Shown here one piece after another: positions 30,591-43,100 of a stretch of DNA of 64,000 nucleotides. Below the pieces are notes generated by a model. It did not search any database. It was not told the DNA's origin and worked only from the letters and a program-made list of their open reading frames with translations. Position 1 is the stretch's first letter; every line of letters starts with the position of its first letter. The DNA is from Larus michahellis (lineage: Eukaryota; Chordata; Aves; Charadriiformes; Laridae): assembly GCF_964199755.1 (NCBI RefSeq), contig NC_133910.1, positions 7,214,501-7,278,500 of the forward strand. The letters are read 5' to 3'. A program made the translations under genes and the position numbers.

Positions 30591-33500
30591 ATGTCGACGG
30601 GTGAGTGCTCCGTCCACCTTGCATCCATCCCCCCTGCATCCATCCCCCTGTCTCCCCTCCATCCATCTGCTTTGCATCCATCCCCCTTGTATCCGTCTCT
30701 CCGGTCCCCTTTGCATCTATCCCCTCTGTGTCCATTCTCCCTGCGTCAGTACCCCCTGCATCCATCCGCTTAGTCCCCCTCTGCATCTGTCCCCTTGGTC
30801 TCCCCTGCATCCATCTCCCCTCCATCCTCCTGTCCCCATTGTGTCCATCCCCCTTGCATCCGTCCCCTCCATCCCCCCTGTGCCTGTCCGCCTCTGCATC
30901 CGTCCCCCTTACGTGCATCCCGTCGCATCCCATCCCTCCCCTCTGTCCATCCCCCATGTCCCTCCAGCCCCCCACGTGCTCCACGTCCCCTTGGTCCCTG
31001 CCAGCCACTTGGCTCTGTCCCCAGCCCTGGGGATCGCCGGGTGCTGGAGGAGTTGAAATTTCAGCCGGCTGTAATCAGGAGATGGGAAAGTGGCCCTGGA
31101 GTGCCTCGGCTTTATTTTTAGCTCTGCCTCCCTCCGCGGCATCGCACTCCGGCGTTGCCCCACACCGTGGCTGCGCCAGATCCTGCAGTTGGCGAGGGAC
31201 CCTGTGCCTGGGTGCTCGGCAGGGAACAGGGCAGCTAGTGCCACCTGCACGTTGGCCAGCAGGCCCAGGGACCGATTCTGGGGTTCAGGGACTGCTGGGG
31301 GTTGCGCCAGGTGCTCGAGGTGGCCATGCCAAGCCGAGCCTGCCGCAGCCCCCGTTAGCCCACCGGGGCAACGAGCCGGCTGTGGGGATGGATGTGGCCG
31401 CGGTGGAGCCGTGGACAGTGACCATCTCCCGGACACCACGCGGCAGTGGGATTCCAGCCCCGTGGCCACGGTGCCATGGGGTCTTTGTGCTCAGCCATGT
31501 CCAGCCCGGCTGTCCCAACCTGCCCAGGTGACAAGGACGAGGGGGACACATGGCTGCTTTCCACTTTGCCTTTATCCCCTGGGGCCTGGGGTGGGTCCCC
31601 TCCATCCCCAGGGACACCTGCCCTGGATCTCGTCCCCCTGGGGACACCTTGCTCCCCAACATGCTTTCTGGCTTTTGGTAATTGTTTGTTTTCTTTCTCT
31701 CCCCCAGAAAAACTCAAAAACCACAAAATCATCTTCGTGGTGGGTAAGTTGGTGTCTGGGTCCTGCTGCTGGTGGGGTCAAGGCCACAGCACAGCCCCAT
31801 CCCCCTGCGCCTCCAGGGCTGGGGGGCTGTGGGGGGCAGCTGGTCCCCAGGGACAGGGAGCTGGGGCTGGAGGCTGAGGCTGGAGGCTGAGGCTGTGGCA
31901 CCTCAGCTGTCCCCAGGTGCTGTGGGGTGGCTGTGGCTCCAGCCCAGCTCCTCGAGGCCGTGGTGGGGTGTGCTGGGACTGGGAGGGCACCTCTGGTCAG
32001 GCATGGGGTGGCAGCATCTGGGGTGATATAGCAGTAGACACCTGGGGGATGATGCCTGAGTGCCATCAGGCAGTGATGTCCTGGGTGCTTGATGGGGTGG
32101 TGACGTCCTGGGTGCCGATGGGGTTGTCATGTCCTGAGTGCTCTCAGGCAGGATGTCCTGGGTGCTGATGGGGTCACGATACCCCAGGTGCCATTAAGAC
32201 AGTGATGTCCAGGTGCTGATGGGGGGGTGGTGGTGGTGTCCTGGGTGCCATCAGAGTGGTGGTGCCCACGTGCCTGTTGCCAGCAGCCCATGCCACCCCC
32301 AAGGACCTGGTATCCCCGAGGCCACCCCAGGAGCAGCTCTTCCCATCCTGGCGCTGGGCTTGGGGACACCAACCTCCATCCTGCTGGGCCCTGGAGGCTC
32401 CTGTGGGTCTGTGCTGCCGTTTCCGTGTACCCTTCCAGCTCCTTACCCATGGCTTGGGGCATGTGTGGCCCGCACGTGACTTGCAGGTGGCCCAGGCTCA
32501 GGGAAGGGGACCCAGTGTGAGAAGATCGTGCAGAAATATGGCTACACCCACCTCTCCACGGGGGACCTGCTGCGGGCAGAGGTCAGCTCAGGCTCGGAGC
32601 GGGGCAAGAAGCTGCAGGCCATCATGGAGAAGGGCGAACTGGTGCCCCTGGTGAGTCCTTATGGGCCACTGGCTGTGGCACGGTGGGGCATGCAGGCAGG
32701 GGTGGCTGTGGGGACATCAGATACCACAGTGAGGGTTGGCATGTGGCCTGGGGACACCTCCATCCCTGCCACCCCAGGGGGGGTTTGCAGCAGAGACTGG
32801 GGACACTGGGTGCTGGGGGGTGCTGAGGGGGGTCATGTTGTCCCACGTCAGCCCTGGCAGCTCTGTCTTCTCCTCACCAGGACACGGTGCTGGACATGCT
32901 GCGGGATGCCATGATGGCCAAAGCCGATGTATCCAAGGGTTTCCTCATTGACGGCTACCCCCGCGAGGTGAAGCAGGGAGAGGAGTTCGAGAAGAAGGTG
33001 AGAGCTGGTGCCGTGCTGCGCCATGCTGTGCCGTGCCACCCACCATCTAGGCAGAGGGGCTTCATCCAGCAGGAACCTGCCTCCCCATCCCAGTGAAAGT
33101 CCCATCCCAACAGGGTCTAAACTGGGCACTGTCACAGCCAGCAGGTCCCCCTGCCTCGGGGACAGCCTGTGCCCAGGGTGCAGTGGGGGGGACATCTCTC
33201 CAGGGTGTCCTCAGACTGACAGAGGATGACCACAGTGCGGGCATGATGGTGGTGGCAGAGAGCCAGGGCTTGGCCACGCTGTCCCTCTGCCTTCCTCCGC
33301 ATGGGTCTGAGGGACACCGGGACACGTTCCGGTGTCCAGGTGGCCCCCAGACCCATGCGGAGGGAGGCAGAAGATGGCATGGGGACATCTGTAACCCCCA
33401 TGCCCACCGCTACCATCTCCCCAAACCAAACTAGATCCATGCTGGCTTGACATGGTGACAACCCTGTTCCCCCCTGCCTGCAGATCGCCCCCCCCACGCT

Positions 33501-34089
33501 GCTGCTCTACGTGGACGCGGGGAAGGAGACGATGGTGAAACGCCTGCTGAAGCGAGGAGAGACCAGCGGGCGGGTAGACGACAACGAGGAGACCATCAAG
33601 AAGCGTTTGGAGACATACTACAAGGCCACCGAGCCCGTCATTGCCTTCTACAAGAGCAGAGGCATCGTCCGCCAGGTAAGCAGGGACGTGGCCGATGCCG
33701 GCATCGTTCAGCCCCATGGCTCGTGGCACGTGTGGTCCCAGGGGAGGGGAAGTGATGGATGGGTGTGATGAGGGAAGGGGGGGAAAAATCCTGGCTTGTT
33801 TGGGGTGGGCTTAACCCCTTGGAGCCAGCCGGACCCTCTGGAGCCAGCTGGACCCTCCAGTTCCCAACACAGAGACCCCTCCAAGGATGGCCCTGTACCC
33901 CTTTTCCCTAACTTGGCCCCAGTCTCTCCACCCACGGCCAAAATCCATCCCTGGAAGAGCTCCTGTCGTGCCGTCCCCTTGGGTGACCCCCCCCCCCCAC
34001 CCAGCTCACCCCTCTGCACCCAGCTCAACGCCGAGGGCTCCGTGGAGGAGGTTTTCCAGCAGGTCTGCTCCCACCTCGACAGCCTGTAG
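30591..34089 (+). CDS. AK1: AK1, adenylate kinase 1 (cytosolic)
   Basis: Six coding exons: 30591-30600, 31708-31743, 32487-32650, 32881-32997, 33484-33675 and 34024-34089 (TAG), giving 194 aa, exactly the human length. The Walker A loop GGPGSGKGT is at residues 16-24, and the NMP-binding part is [34 protein letters not shown] and the LID segment [20 protein letters not shown] follow, all intact. The enzyme interconverts ATP + AMP and 2 ADP in cytosol, chiefly in muscle, brain and red cells. The N-terminus MSTEKLK is typical of bird AK1 and differs from mammalian MEEKLK. The start has A at -3, and exon 1 coding sequence is only 10 bases. An acceptor at 30557 shows that a noncoding exon lies further upstream. 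Introns hold two degenerate minisatellites. Confidence 0.97.
30605..30965. repeat. Pyrimidine-rich minisatellite in AK1 intron
   Basis: Degenerate head-to-tail copies built on CCCCCTGCATCCATC and close variants. They begin directly after the donor of the ATG-bearing exon. Confidence 0.75.
32040..32275. repeat. Degenerate ~31-bp minisatellite in AK1 intron
   Basis: Repeats of a unit like GATGTCCTGGGTGCTGATGG, with indels between copies. Confidence 0.7.
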
Positions 34090-34223
34090 CCGACCCCCAG
34101 CCCTGCTCCCCCGGGGCGTGCTCCGGCAGAGACAGCGGAAGCGGCTTTATCCTGTTTTCGTGGACGGAGCCACGCGGAGGAAATTTCAAGGACATTGTGT
34201 TTGGCTCTTTCCCGTCTCTCCCC

Positions 34224-34229
34224 AGTAAA
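34224..34229 (+). terminator. AK1: Poly(A) signal variant, probable AK1
   Basis: AGTAAA about 135 bases after the stop, followed by T-rich sequence (TTTATCTTTTTC). No canonical AATAAA lies near. Confidence 0.4.
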
Positions 34230-34249
34230 GTTCACTTTAATGAGCCCAG

Positions 34250-36950
34250 ACTTTATCTTTTTCTTCTGTCGCAGGAAATGAGTTTTTCTTTCCAGAGCTT
34301 TTTTTTTTTTCTCCCCCCTGTCCCGCCCCCCCCACCCCAGCCCCTCTGGAGCTGATTAAGGGCAGGAAGCGGGTGTTTATCCCACCGGGGCAGCGGGATG
34401 CTGCACTTGGAGGAAGGGAGGGAGCATCCCGGCTGCTTGCCCCGGGCTTCCCAATCCATGGAGTGCGGGGAGCCTGCGGCCGCATCCTTCAGCCCGTCTT
34501 GCTTCCCCTGATCCCGTCCCGTTTGCCGAACCCCCTTGTGCTCTGGGTGTGTGTCCCCAGAGCCGCGGGCAGCATCTGAGCCATATCCTGCACACGAATC
34601 CCTTCCCCAGGGCTTTCCCACAGGCTGTAGGGTCTGGGGGCGGCTGGATTCAGACCCCCCTCTGAGCCCAGCCATGCTGGGATGGGGATTTCCACCACTT
34701 TCATCTCCTTTTTTGGGGGGGTATGTGGTGGCTGTGATGTGGTGTTTTGGGGTGGCACAACACCCTGGAGTGGGGTGCTCCCTGCCCCGCTGTGCCTGGG
34801 CACCTGCTGCCATTGGTGCCACCTCTCAGCCTGGGGTGCAGCCCTGTCTGGGGATTGAGGGACAGGCTGGGGCCACCCTCTGGCAGGCTGGGTGTCCCTC
34901 TGGGTGAGGGACAGGGTGGGGATCATTATGGAGGGGTGAGTCGCAGAGCCCCAGCAGACAAGCATTTGTTTGGTGTGGGGACAGGGGTTTGGGGGCTCCC
35001 CAGCACCCTCAGAGCTGCCCAGGCACGACACCACAGCAGAGGGGCTGCGGCAGGGCTTGGGGGCAGGGTTTACCCAGTCCCAGTGAGGGCAGGAGGCAGC
35101 AGAGCCCCAACCCTGGCAGGGCCCCCCACCATTCGCTTTTGGGCTGCTGGGAGCTGGGCACAGAGCCAGGGGTCTGGGGGAGGCGGGGGGCGGGGGCGGC
35201 AGCGCCGGGGGCAGCTGAGGCCACTGCGAGGGAGCGGAGGAAGGAAGCGAGCGGGGGAAAAAACAAAAATCCCCAAGAAGAAAACTCAAACCCGCCAGGC
35301 TCCGACGTCAGCCCCGTGCCTGGAGGGCAAAGGAGCCACCGGCAGAGCCTGGGGCACTGCGGGAGGCAGCCGGCGGCCAGGCGGGAAGGATGCGGCCATC
35401 CGTCTGGGGCTGGGGTGCTGCCAGCACGTCTGAGCTGGGGCTGGGGCTGGCAGGCGCCCGCCTCGTGTCAGTGGGGACGAGGGGACAGGAGAGACAGGCA
35501 GTTTGGGACGCTACGGCCAAAATCCATGCAGGAGAAAGCGGGGTGACCCATTTCACATGTGCTTCCATCCTTCTTTGGGTGTGCTTTGAGCATGCCTCAG
35601 TTTCCCCAGGCAGTGAGGAGGGCGGTGGGGCTGGGAGGGGGGATGCCATGGTGCCCAGCGGGCCTGGGCACCCTGCCCTCCTCCCCAGCACGGCCCCTGG
35701 GTGCTTGGTGATGGGGTTTTGGATGCTTTTGCTCTGTCTGGAAAGCCCGAGGCCACCCCGTAAGCTGCAGCCGGGGGGAAGATGCTGTGCTGGGGCTGAA
35801 CGGCGCGCACGGGGCTGCACACGCGGCCACCCTGCAGTCACGGCCACCCTCCTGTCTGTCACCCTGCAGCCACCGCCATCCTGAGGGCTTCTTGCTCGTC
35901 GCCCTGCGGTGTCACTGTGGGGAGAGGAGTGCGGGAGGGCAGGGGTGCCTGATCCTCGTCCCCATCCCGGTCCCCGTGCCTGGGTGAGCACCCGTCCCCA
36001 CGGTCCCCAGGAGATGGCAGTGCTCTGTCATGGGAGATGTCTGCTGCTCACCCCAGGGTCAGGACATCTCCGGGGACATCCTGGCTGGTGGCGACAGGCC
36101 TTGCTGGCTTCCCTGGCAGGTCCCCATGCTGTCCCCTTGCCCACGGCCATGGCTTAGGATGTAGACCACCCCCGGGGGCCTGTGCCCACCCCCAGCACGG
36201 GCATCCCGGCTCCCAGCCCCACTGTTATCTGTGTGAGGACTCTCACATCGGGCAGCAGCCGCTGGCACATGTAGGAGGAATGGCGCAGGGGTGCAGAAGT
36301 GGCTCCCCCCAGCCACTCCGTGGCTCCCCCCTCAGCGGTGCTTTGCTGTGACAGCCCCCCCCAGCCCCCTTGCCCAGTCAGCCTTTTCCCAGGGGACATC
36401 CCAACCCCAAACCCACCTGCCAGGCTGGGATTTTCAGGCGGTCCGAGGGTACAGGCAAGGCAGGCAGCAGCACTGTGTCCCTCCATGTGCCCCTGGCCCC
36501 GAAGTGAGCATCCAGGGCCATGGGGCAGGTACCGGCCTGGGGCATGATGACCCCGCCGGGGGCCATGGGGACTGACTGCCAGGGTGCTGTGGGGCAGCCC
36601 CTGTCCCCATTGTCATGGGGCAGCCCCTGACCCCCATCACTTGGGCAATGGGGACAGGGGCTGCCCCTCCTCGCCGTGGGGGTCGGGCTGTGCTGCAGCA
36701 GTGTGCATGGGCACATTCTGGGGGGGACGGGGTACACCGTACCCGGGCACTTCCAAACCCCTGTGTCCCACCCCTCCCCTCATCAGTGTCAGCCCAGGAG
36801 GGTCCCTGGCGACACCCACCCCGATGCCAGTGCCCCCCTCCCGGTGCTCGGGGCACTTCCAGCACACCCTTCTGGAGGCGACGCTGTGGGGAAACTGAGG
36901 CACGGCCCCTCCCGGGGGGGGATGTCCGCCCTTCTCCCCCCCCCTTCGCC
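34250..36950. other. AK1-ENG intergenic spacer
   Basis: This is 2.7 kb with no exon, RNA gene or known transposon recognised. The long open frames (for example 34489-35289 on -) lack domains and mirror high GC content. The right end merges into the GC-rich ENG promoter. Confidence 0.45.
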
Positions 36951-37128
36951 CCGTTTCGGGCAGCTCCCGCCCCCCCCGCCGCCGGCACGGCCCCAGCGCC
37001 GCCAGCGGCATTTCCTCCCGGCGCGGAGCCGCGCCGCCCGCGGACCCTCCTCCGAAGGGAGTCGGTTTCCTGCCGCCGCCGCCGCCCGGCACTCGGCGCT
37101 GGCTCCGGGGCAGCGGCCGCAGGCGGAC
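36951..37128 (+). promoter_or_regulatory. ENG: ENG proximal promoter / 5' UTR
   Basis: TATA-less, CpG-rich sequence directly upstream of the ENG ATG, including a CATTTCCTCC (ETS-type GGAA core on -) at about 37009-37018. The start site cannot be placed. Confidence 0.4.
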
Positions 37129-40100
37129 ATGGGCCCCCGAACCGCCCCGCTCCTGCCGCTGCTGCTGGCTCTGCTCGGCCGCCCGGGTGAGTGGGGATGG
37201 GGATGGGGATGCGGATGGAGGGGGGGTACCGAGGGGAGGGGACCCCCGGACGGGAACCCCGGGATGGGACCGGCTGTGGGACCCACCGCTGACTCCGTCC
37301 CGGGAGCAGCTCCGTCCCCTGGACCCCACCCCCCCGTCCATCTCCCCGGGAGTCAGTGGGTCCGTGGACGAAGGGGTCTCGGCTGTGCTGGCATGGGCAC
37401 TGTCACCCCCGGCAGCCCTCCAGGGGAGAAGGTTTTGGGGGGCAGCCCCAGAGGTGGGGAGGGACAACCCCTCCAACAGCCCCGGGCGGGGACACACAGC
37501 ACGGCCCTGCCCTCCCCAGCACCCCCGAAATCCAGGCTGCGTCACCAGGGCTGCTGTGCCCCGGCCAAGGCAATGACACCCGCGGGGTCTGGGGCAGCTT
37601 CCATGGCCTCCCGGCACGGCGGGGTCTGGGGGGGGTGTTGACAGGGAGCCAGGGTGAGGAGTGGGAAAAACCCCACAAAGCACCACATCGGCTGTGGGGA
37701 CGGGGCTGGGGACTTGTCTGCCTCCTGAGCAGTCCGGCTGGGAAGCACTAAAGCCGCCCCAAGGTCTCTGCGAAGCCGCAGGGGGAACTTCAAGGGGGGA
37801 CAGGCGTGGGGACACCCATGCCGGATGGAAGGCAGGGAGCTGGGGGGCCTGGGGACGCGACCCACCGTCAGAGAGAAAGAGAAGTGGGAAGGCAGAGGCC
37901 GAGGCTGGTGGGACAGCCTGTCCCAGTTGTGTCGGTCCCTCCCAGCCACCACGGGGGCCAGCAGCGGTGGGTGCTGCTGGGGTGTCCCCGCTGCCATGCT
38001 CTGTGCCCGCTCCCTGCCTGCTGTCACCCCTGGTCACTGCCCGGCAGCTCTGCCAGGCGGTCCCTGCCCAGTGAGGCTGTGCCATGTGGGCCATGTCCCC
38101 CGTAGCCGTGCTGTACGGTCCCCATCCTACACCGCTGTGCCAGAAGGTCCGTGTCCCACAGCTGTGCCATACAGTCCCTGTCCTATGGCTGTGCCATGTG
38201 CTCTGCATCCTATGTGATTGTGCCATAGAGGCCCTGTCCTCCCTATCTGTGATGTATAGTCCCTATACTATGTGGCTGTGCCATCTGGTCTCCATCCTAT
38301 GCAGCTCTGCAAAGCCGTCTCTGTCCCACGTAGCCGTGCCCTACAGCCTGTGTCCTTTGTATTTGTCCCATACAGTCTCCATCCTATATGGCTGTGCCAT
38401 ACAGTCCCTGCACTGACGTGACTGTGCTATATGGGCTGAGCCCTATGCAGCTATGCCGTATGGTCCCCATCCTGAGTAACTGTGCCATATGGTCCCTGTC
38501 CTATTGAGCTGTGTAATGCAGTTCGTGTCCTAACTGTGCTATGTGGTCCCTAGCTAATGTAGCTGTGCCATATGGTCCCTGTCCTGCGTAACTGAGCCAT
38601 ACAGTCCCTGTCATATACAACTGTGCCTGTATGATCCCTGTCCTGTGTAGCTCTTCCATATAGCCCATGTCCTATTCATCTGTGCCATACCATTCCCAAC
38701 CTGTGCTGGTGTCCTCTATGACTGTGCCATATCATCCCTACCCTATGCAGCTGTGCCGTACGGTCCCCATCCTGAGTAGCTGTGTTGTGTGGTCCCTGAC
38801 CTGAGTAGCTGTGGTATGTGGTCTCTGTCCTGTGTAGCTGTGCTATATGGTCCCCGTCCTGCGTAGCGGTGCCATATGGTCCCCGTCCTGCCTAGCTGTG
38901 GCGCACAGGCCACGTCCTGCCTGGCTGCTGCCTCCCCCCAGGGACCTGTGGGGCTGTGGGTGCCCATGGCAGGCACAGTCTCGGGGAGCTGGGGGTGCCC
39001 ACAGTGGGTATAGTGCCATGGGCTGGGGTTGCCCAGGGCGGGTACAGTGCCGTGGAGCCTCAAGGACACAGCAGGCTTCCAGAGGTGGGGGACTTTGTGC
39101 CTCCTATCCCAGCAGGGACCAGCGCTGCTCCCCGTGGGGCACGCACAGTGCTGGGACGTCCCTTCCCGTCCCTGGGGAGAGGCTGTTCAGCGCCCGGCTG
39201 GCTTAAGAGAGGGGCAGGTATGACACGGTCTGCATCAACCCCAAAGCCTGGTCCCATCCACCCCATCATCTGAGCCCCAGTGCCACCTCCGCATGGTGTA
39301 ACAGCCAGCAGTGGCTCGGGGGGAATGTGTGCAAACTTCCCCCCGAGTTTGCAGCACTAAGTCCATCCCCATTCCTGAGCTGGGCTGAGACCATCCAGCT
39401 CGTTACACAAGTGCCGAGGCGGCACAGCCGGATGCCGGGATGCCGGAGTGGCGCTGCCTGTCCCATGGGGCATCCTGGGCTGCTGGAGCCACCCCAGCCC
39501 TGCATCCCCCGTCCCGGCACCCCTGGGCGTTACTCTGTACCCGGGGCCTTTGATCTGCTCCCAAAAAAACAGTCGTTGATCCCTCTGGCCCCCGACCCAA
39601 TGGGGGACCGCGGCGACACCTTCCCTGCTCCCTGGTCTCAGCCACACCGGAGCGAAGGAGAGGGCGGGCGGCTGGAAAAACATAAAGTGGATTTTCTTTC
39701 TTTCTTCCTTTTTATTTTTTTTTCCCTTTCCCGGAGTACAAAAATAACAGGGCCCTTATCTGATCGCCCCGGGCGGCCCAGCTGAGCCCCCTTATCTGAT
39801 CCTGACATAATGCTGGAGCCCGCTGCCTTCCCTAGGGAATGACGGTGCCCGGCTGGCACCGCTGCCCCACATCCCCTCCTCTGGCATCCCTGCCCTGTGC
39901 CGGGGGCGAGTCTGGCCGCGGCCCCCTGGCCCTGCCTGACCTCCCCGTGGGATGCTGCCGGAGGTGTGACGAGCTGCCCGTCCTCAGCCCAGCCATGCCG
40001 GGGGCTGCATGGCTGTGCCCGGTGCCGTTGGGGCAGGAGCAGAGGGGAAGAGGGACGCAGCCTGTGGCGCCCAGATAAGAGGCTGTTTATCTTCCTCCTG

Positions 40101-43100
40101 ATGCTGCCGGCCACACGGCCGCCGTGCCGGGGGGAGGAAGCGCCAGACAATAGGTGGGCCCGCGGCAGCGTCACTTGCAGGGGGGGGGGTCTGCGCCACG
40201 GCCACGCGACCCCGACAGAGAGACGTGGGCCGGGGACACTGTGATGGATGTGACATGGCACGGGTGGCCCTTTACTGGCTGCTGCATCCCGAAGCCTCGA
40301 CTCCCGGAGCATCGCACCCTCCAGCCATGGTCCAGGCGGGGGTGGCTGGGTGGCCCTGGCTCGGGGTCCGGTCACCTCCCGGCACGGTGGCTAGAGCCAC
40401 CAGGGTTGGGAAAGGATGGGACAGGAAGGGACAGAGCTCAGTGGCCACCTCCAAACCAAACACAGTGCCCCAAGCACCGTGTGCCCATGGAGACCTCCCC
40501 CAGCTGTGGTGTGGGGCTCCATCCTGCCTAGCCCCCTGCAAGGGGGCATCCATGGGTGCAAGTGGGTCCCCCCACGGCCTCCCAGCGCAGGGGCCAGCTT
40601 GAGGACAGCCTGGCTGCGGCAGGGCTGCCCAGGGCAGGGGAAATGGCGAAGGAAAACGGGGATTTACAGGATCAGGCCTTCAAGCGGCTGTTTGCACTCA
40701 GGATTTCCCTTGGCAGCTGCCCCCAGCCCCGCTCGCTCGCGCGCCGCGCAGGGGGGTGCGGGACGGGGCAAGGCTCACGCCTCAGCGCCTGCGGAGGATG
40801 AGCTTTACAGCCATTTCCATACCTGAGCTTCCCGCTTTCCTGCGGCATGGCGGGGGGATGCGGGGGGGCTTCCGCCACCGCCCGAGCGTTGGGGGCAGCC
40901 GGGTGCGAGTTTTGGCACGCGGCAGTGCCGAGCAGGGACAGCAGATTTTTCCAGCCCGGATCCGATGGTCATTAACGTGATTGCGCCGGGGGACGGCGGC
41001 GGCAGATGAGCCCCGAGCAGACACGTAGCAGATGTCCTGCGGGCGCTGTGCCGGCAGCGGGACCGCGGTGACACCGTGCCGGGGGTGTGGGGGCAGCGCC
41101 AGGGCTGACGTTGCGATGCAGCCCCCTCCCATGTCACGTCCCCCCGCAAGTCATGTCACCCCACATTCCCTGTCCCCACATCCGTGCGGCAGGGACTGAC
41201 GGTTGCTTGTTTTCCACCCAGATCCCGGGAGAGCCGAGGGCTGTGACCTGCAGCCGGTGACGGGGGAGCCACCCATCACCCTGTCCTACGCCACCAGCAC
41301 GGTGCCGCGGGGCTGCATCAGCAACAGCTCCGTGGGCACCGGCCATGAAGTCCACGTCCTCAGCGTCGAGTGGTCCAAGGTGAGCGAGCGGGGTCCTGGT
41401 GCATCCCCTCGGCGTTGTCACCTCATCACTGTCACCCTGACACTGTCCCCGCTGGGCAGGGTGTCTCCGCTGTCAAACTAAGGCACAGCGAGAGGACCCT
41501 GTTTACCCTTTTCCATGGTGCCTTCACTGAGCTTCCCCTCCCAGCGTCTGGCCCCAACGGGGATTTAAAGTCTTTAGAGGCGACTTCTCCATCGGCCGAT
41601 GCTGTCCCTGCACTGGACGTCCCAGGAACCCCTGTCTCCCTGGGGAGGTGGCCTGGTCCCAGTGCAGGAGCAGGGCAGAGCCACGGGCACCGGATGGGGA
41701 CCATGCCAGGGAGGGACGGAGGGTGGGACAGAAGGAGGGATGGAAGAATGGAAGGTGGGATGGAGGCATGGAAGGAGGGATGGAAGGATGGAAGGAGGGA
41801 TGGAAGGATGGAAGGAGGGATGGAAGGATGGAGGCAGGGATGGAAGGAAGGATGGAAGGAGGGACAGGGGGAGGGATAGAGGGAGGCACATCACTTGAAG
41901 GTGGCCAAACGAGCGGAAACCGGGTCGCCAGCAATTGCACGGCCTGCTGAGGGGTGATAACTGCATTGTGGGTGCCCCGGGCAGCTTTTGGGTGAGGATG
42001 GGCGCAGAGCAGCAGCGGGGCTGGGGCTGCATCCCTGGCTGGTGCCGCTGCTGGGTTATACTGGTGGGTGGCTTTGCACTGGCGCATGGATTTGCACCAG
42101 CACGGGGGTTTGCACGGCTGCTCTGCAGCGTGGCACAGCTCCCCGGGCACAGGCTGCGCCCCGGCAAACCCAACACCCAATTTTGGCCCAGCTTTGAGCC
42201 TCCTGGCGCCACATTTCCCCTCCGCCACCTCCCAGCTCTCCCAGTTCTGCTTTTTGGGGGGAGGCGGGAGCTGGGCCCAGAGCCATTGGGGAGGGTGGAT
42301 TTTGCAAGAGCCCCTCTGTCCCATCCGGATGTGACCCGGGGGTGCCCCGTGGTTGTCACCAGCGGCGGCAGGGGGGACACACTGATGTCACGGCTGTGGC
42401 ACCAAGCCCTGTGGCATGCGGGGGGAGCCGGGCAGGGATGCAGCTCCACTTATAGAAGAATTACTGGAAGCCGCTTTCTATAAGCAGATCCCCACGATGA
42501 AAAAAAAAAAAAAAGAAAAAGAAAAAGAAAAAAATAACCTGAAAGGCGGCGTCGGGGCAGCGGCGAGGCTCCCGCCGCTCGCGCAGCCGAACAATGGAGC
42601 GCTGCAAAACACGCGGCAGGAAAAACAGCCGCCGGCTCCTCCCCGACGCCCGGGGCCACCCGGGGTCCCCGGCCACCCACGCTCGCCACAGGGCCACTGC
42701 CAGGCCAGGATGCCCATGGCCCCATCCCGCCGGCCCCGTGCCCGGCACCGGCGGCTGCCTCCACCCCCGGCCCCCAGCTGGTTTTCCCTGCCGGCCGCCT
42801 GGCTCAGCACTTTGCGAGCAATGATTCAGGTGGTGGTTGCCAAACTTAGCGCCTGGCCTTTCAGCTTCCCCATCCGGATTTCCAGTTGGAGGCTGCCGGG
42901 CAGTGCCGGCCATGGGGAGCAGTGTGTGCCACCGCTGTACCCCCGGCATCCCAGTGCCCCCAGCATCCCTGTACACCGGTACAGCCGGTCCCAAGCCTGG
43001 AGAGGCTGCACGGTGCTGGGACCGGGCAGGGAAACCCGCAGGGGGATGTCCCGGTCTGGGGCAGAGATGCTCCAGTCTTCAGTGGGGTGACGCCCTGGTG

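Noticed and set aside
36637-38226. A 529-codon open frame on -
   Set aside because: It runs antisense across ENG exon 1, its promoter and the start of the 29-bp repeat; no recognised domain.
38045-38930. Regular 29-bp direct repeats that might suggest a CRISPR array
   Set aside because: Copies are head to tail without unique spacers, diverged from each other, and lie in a vertebrate intron.
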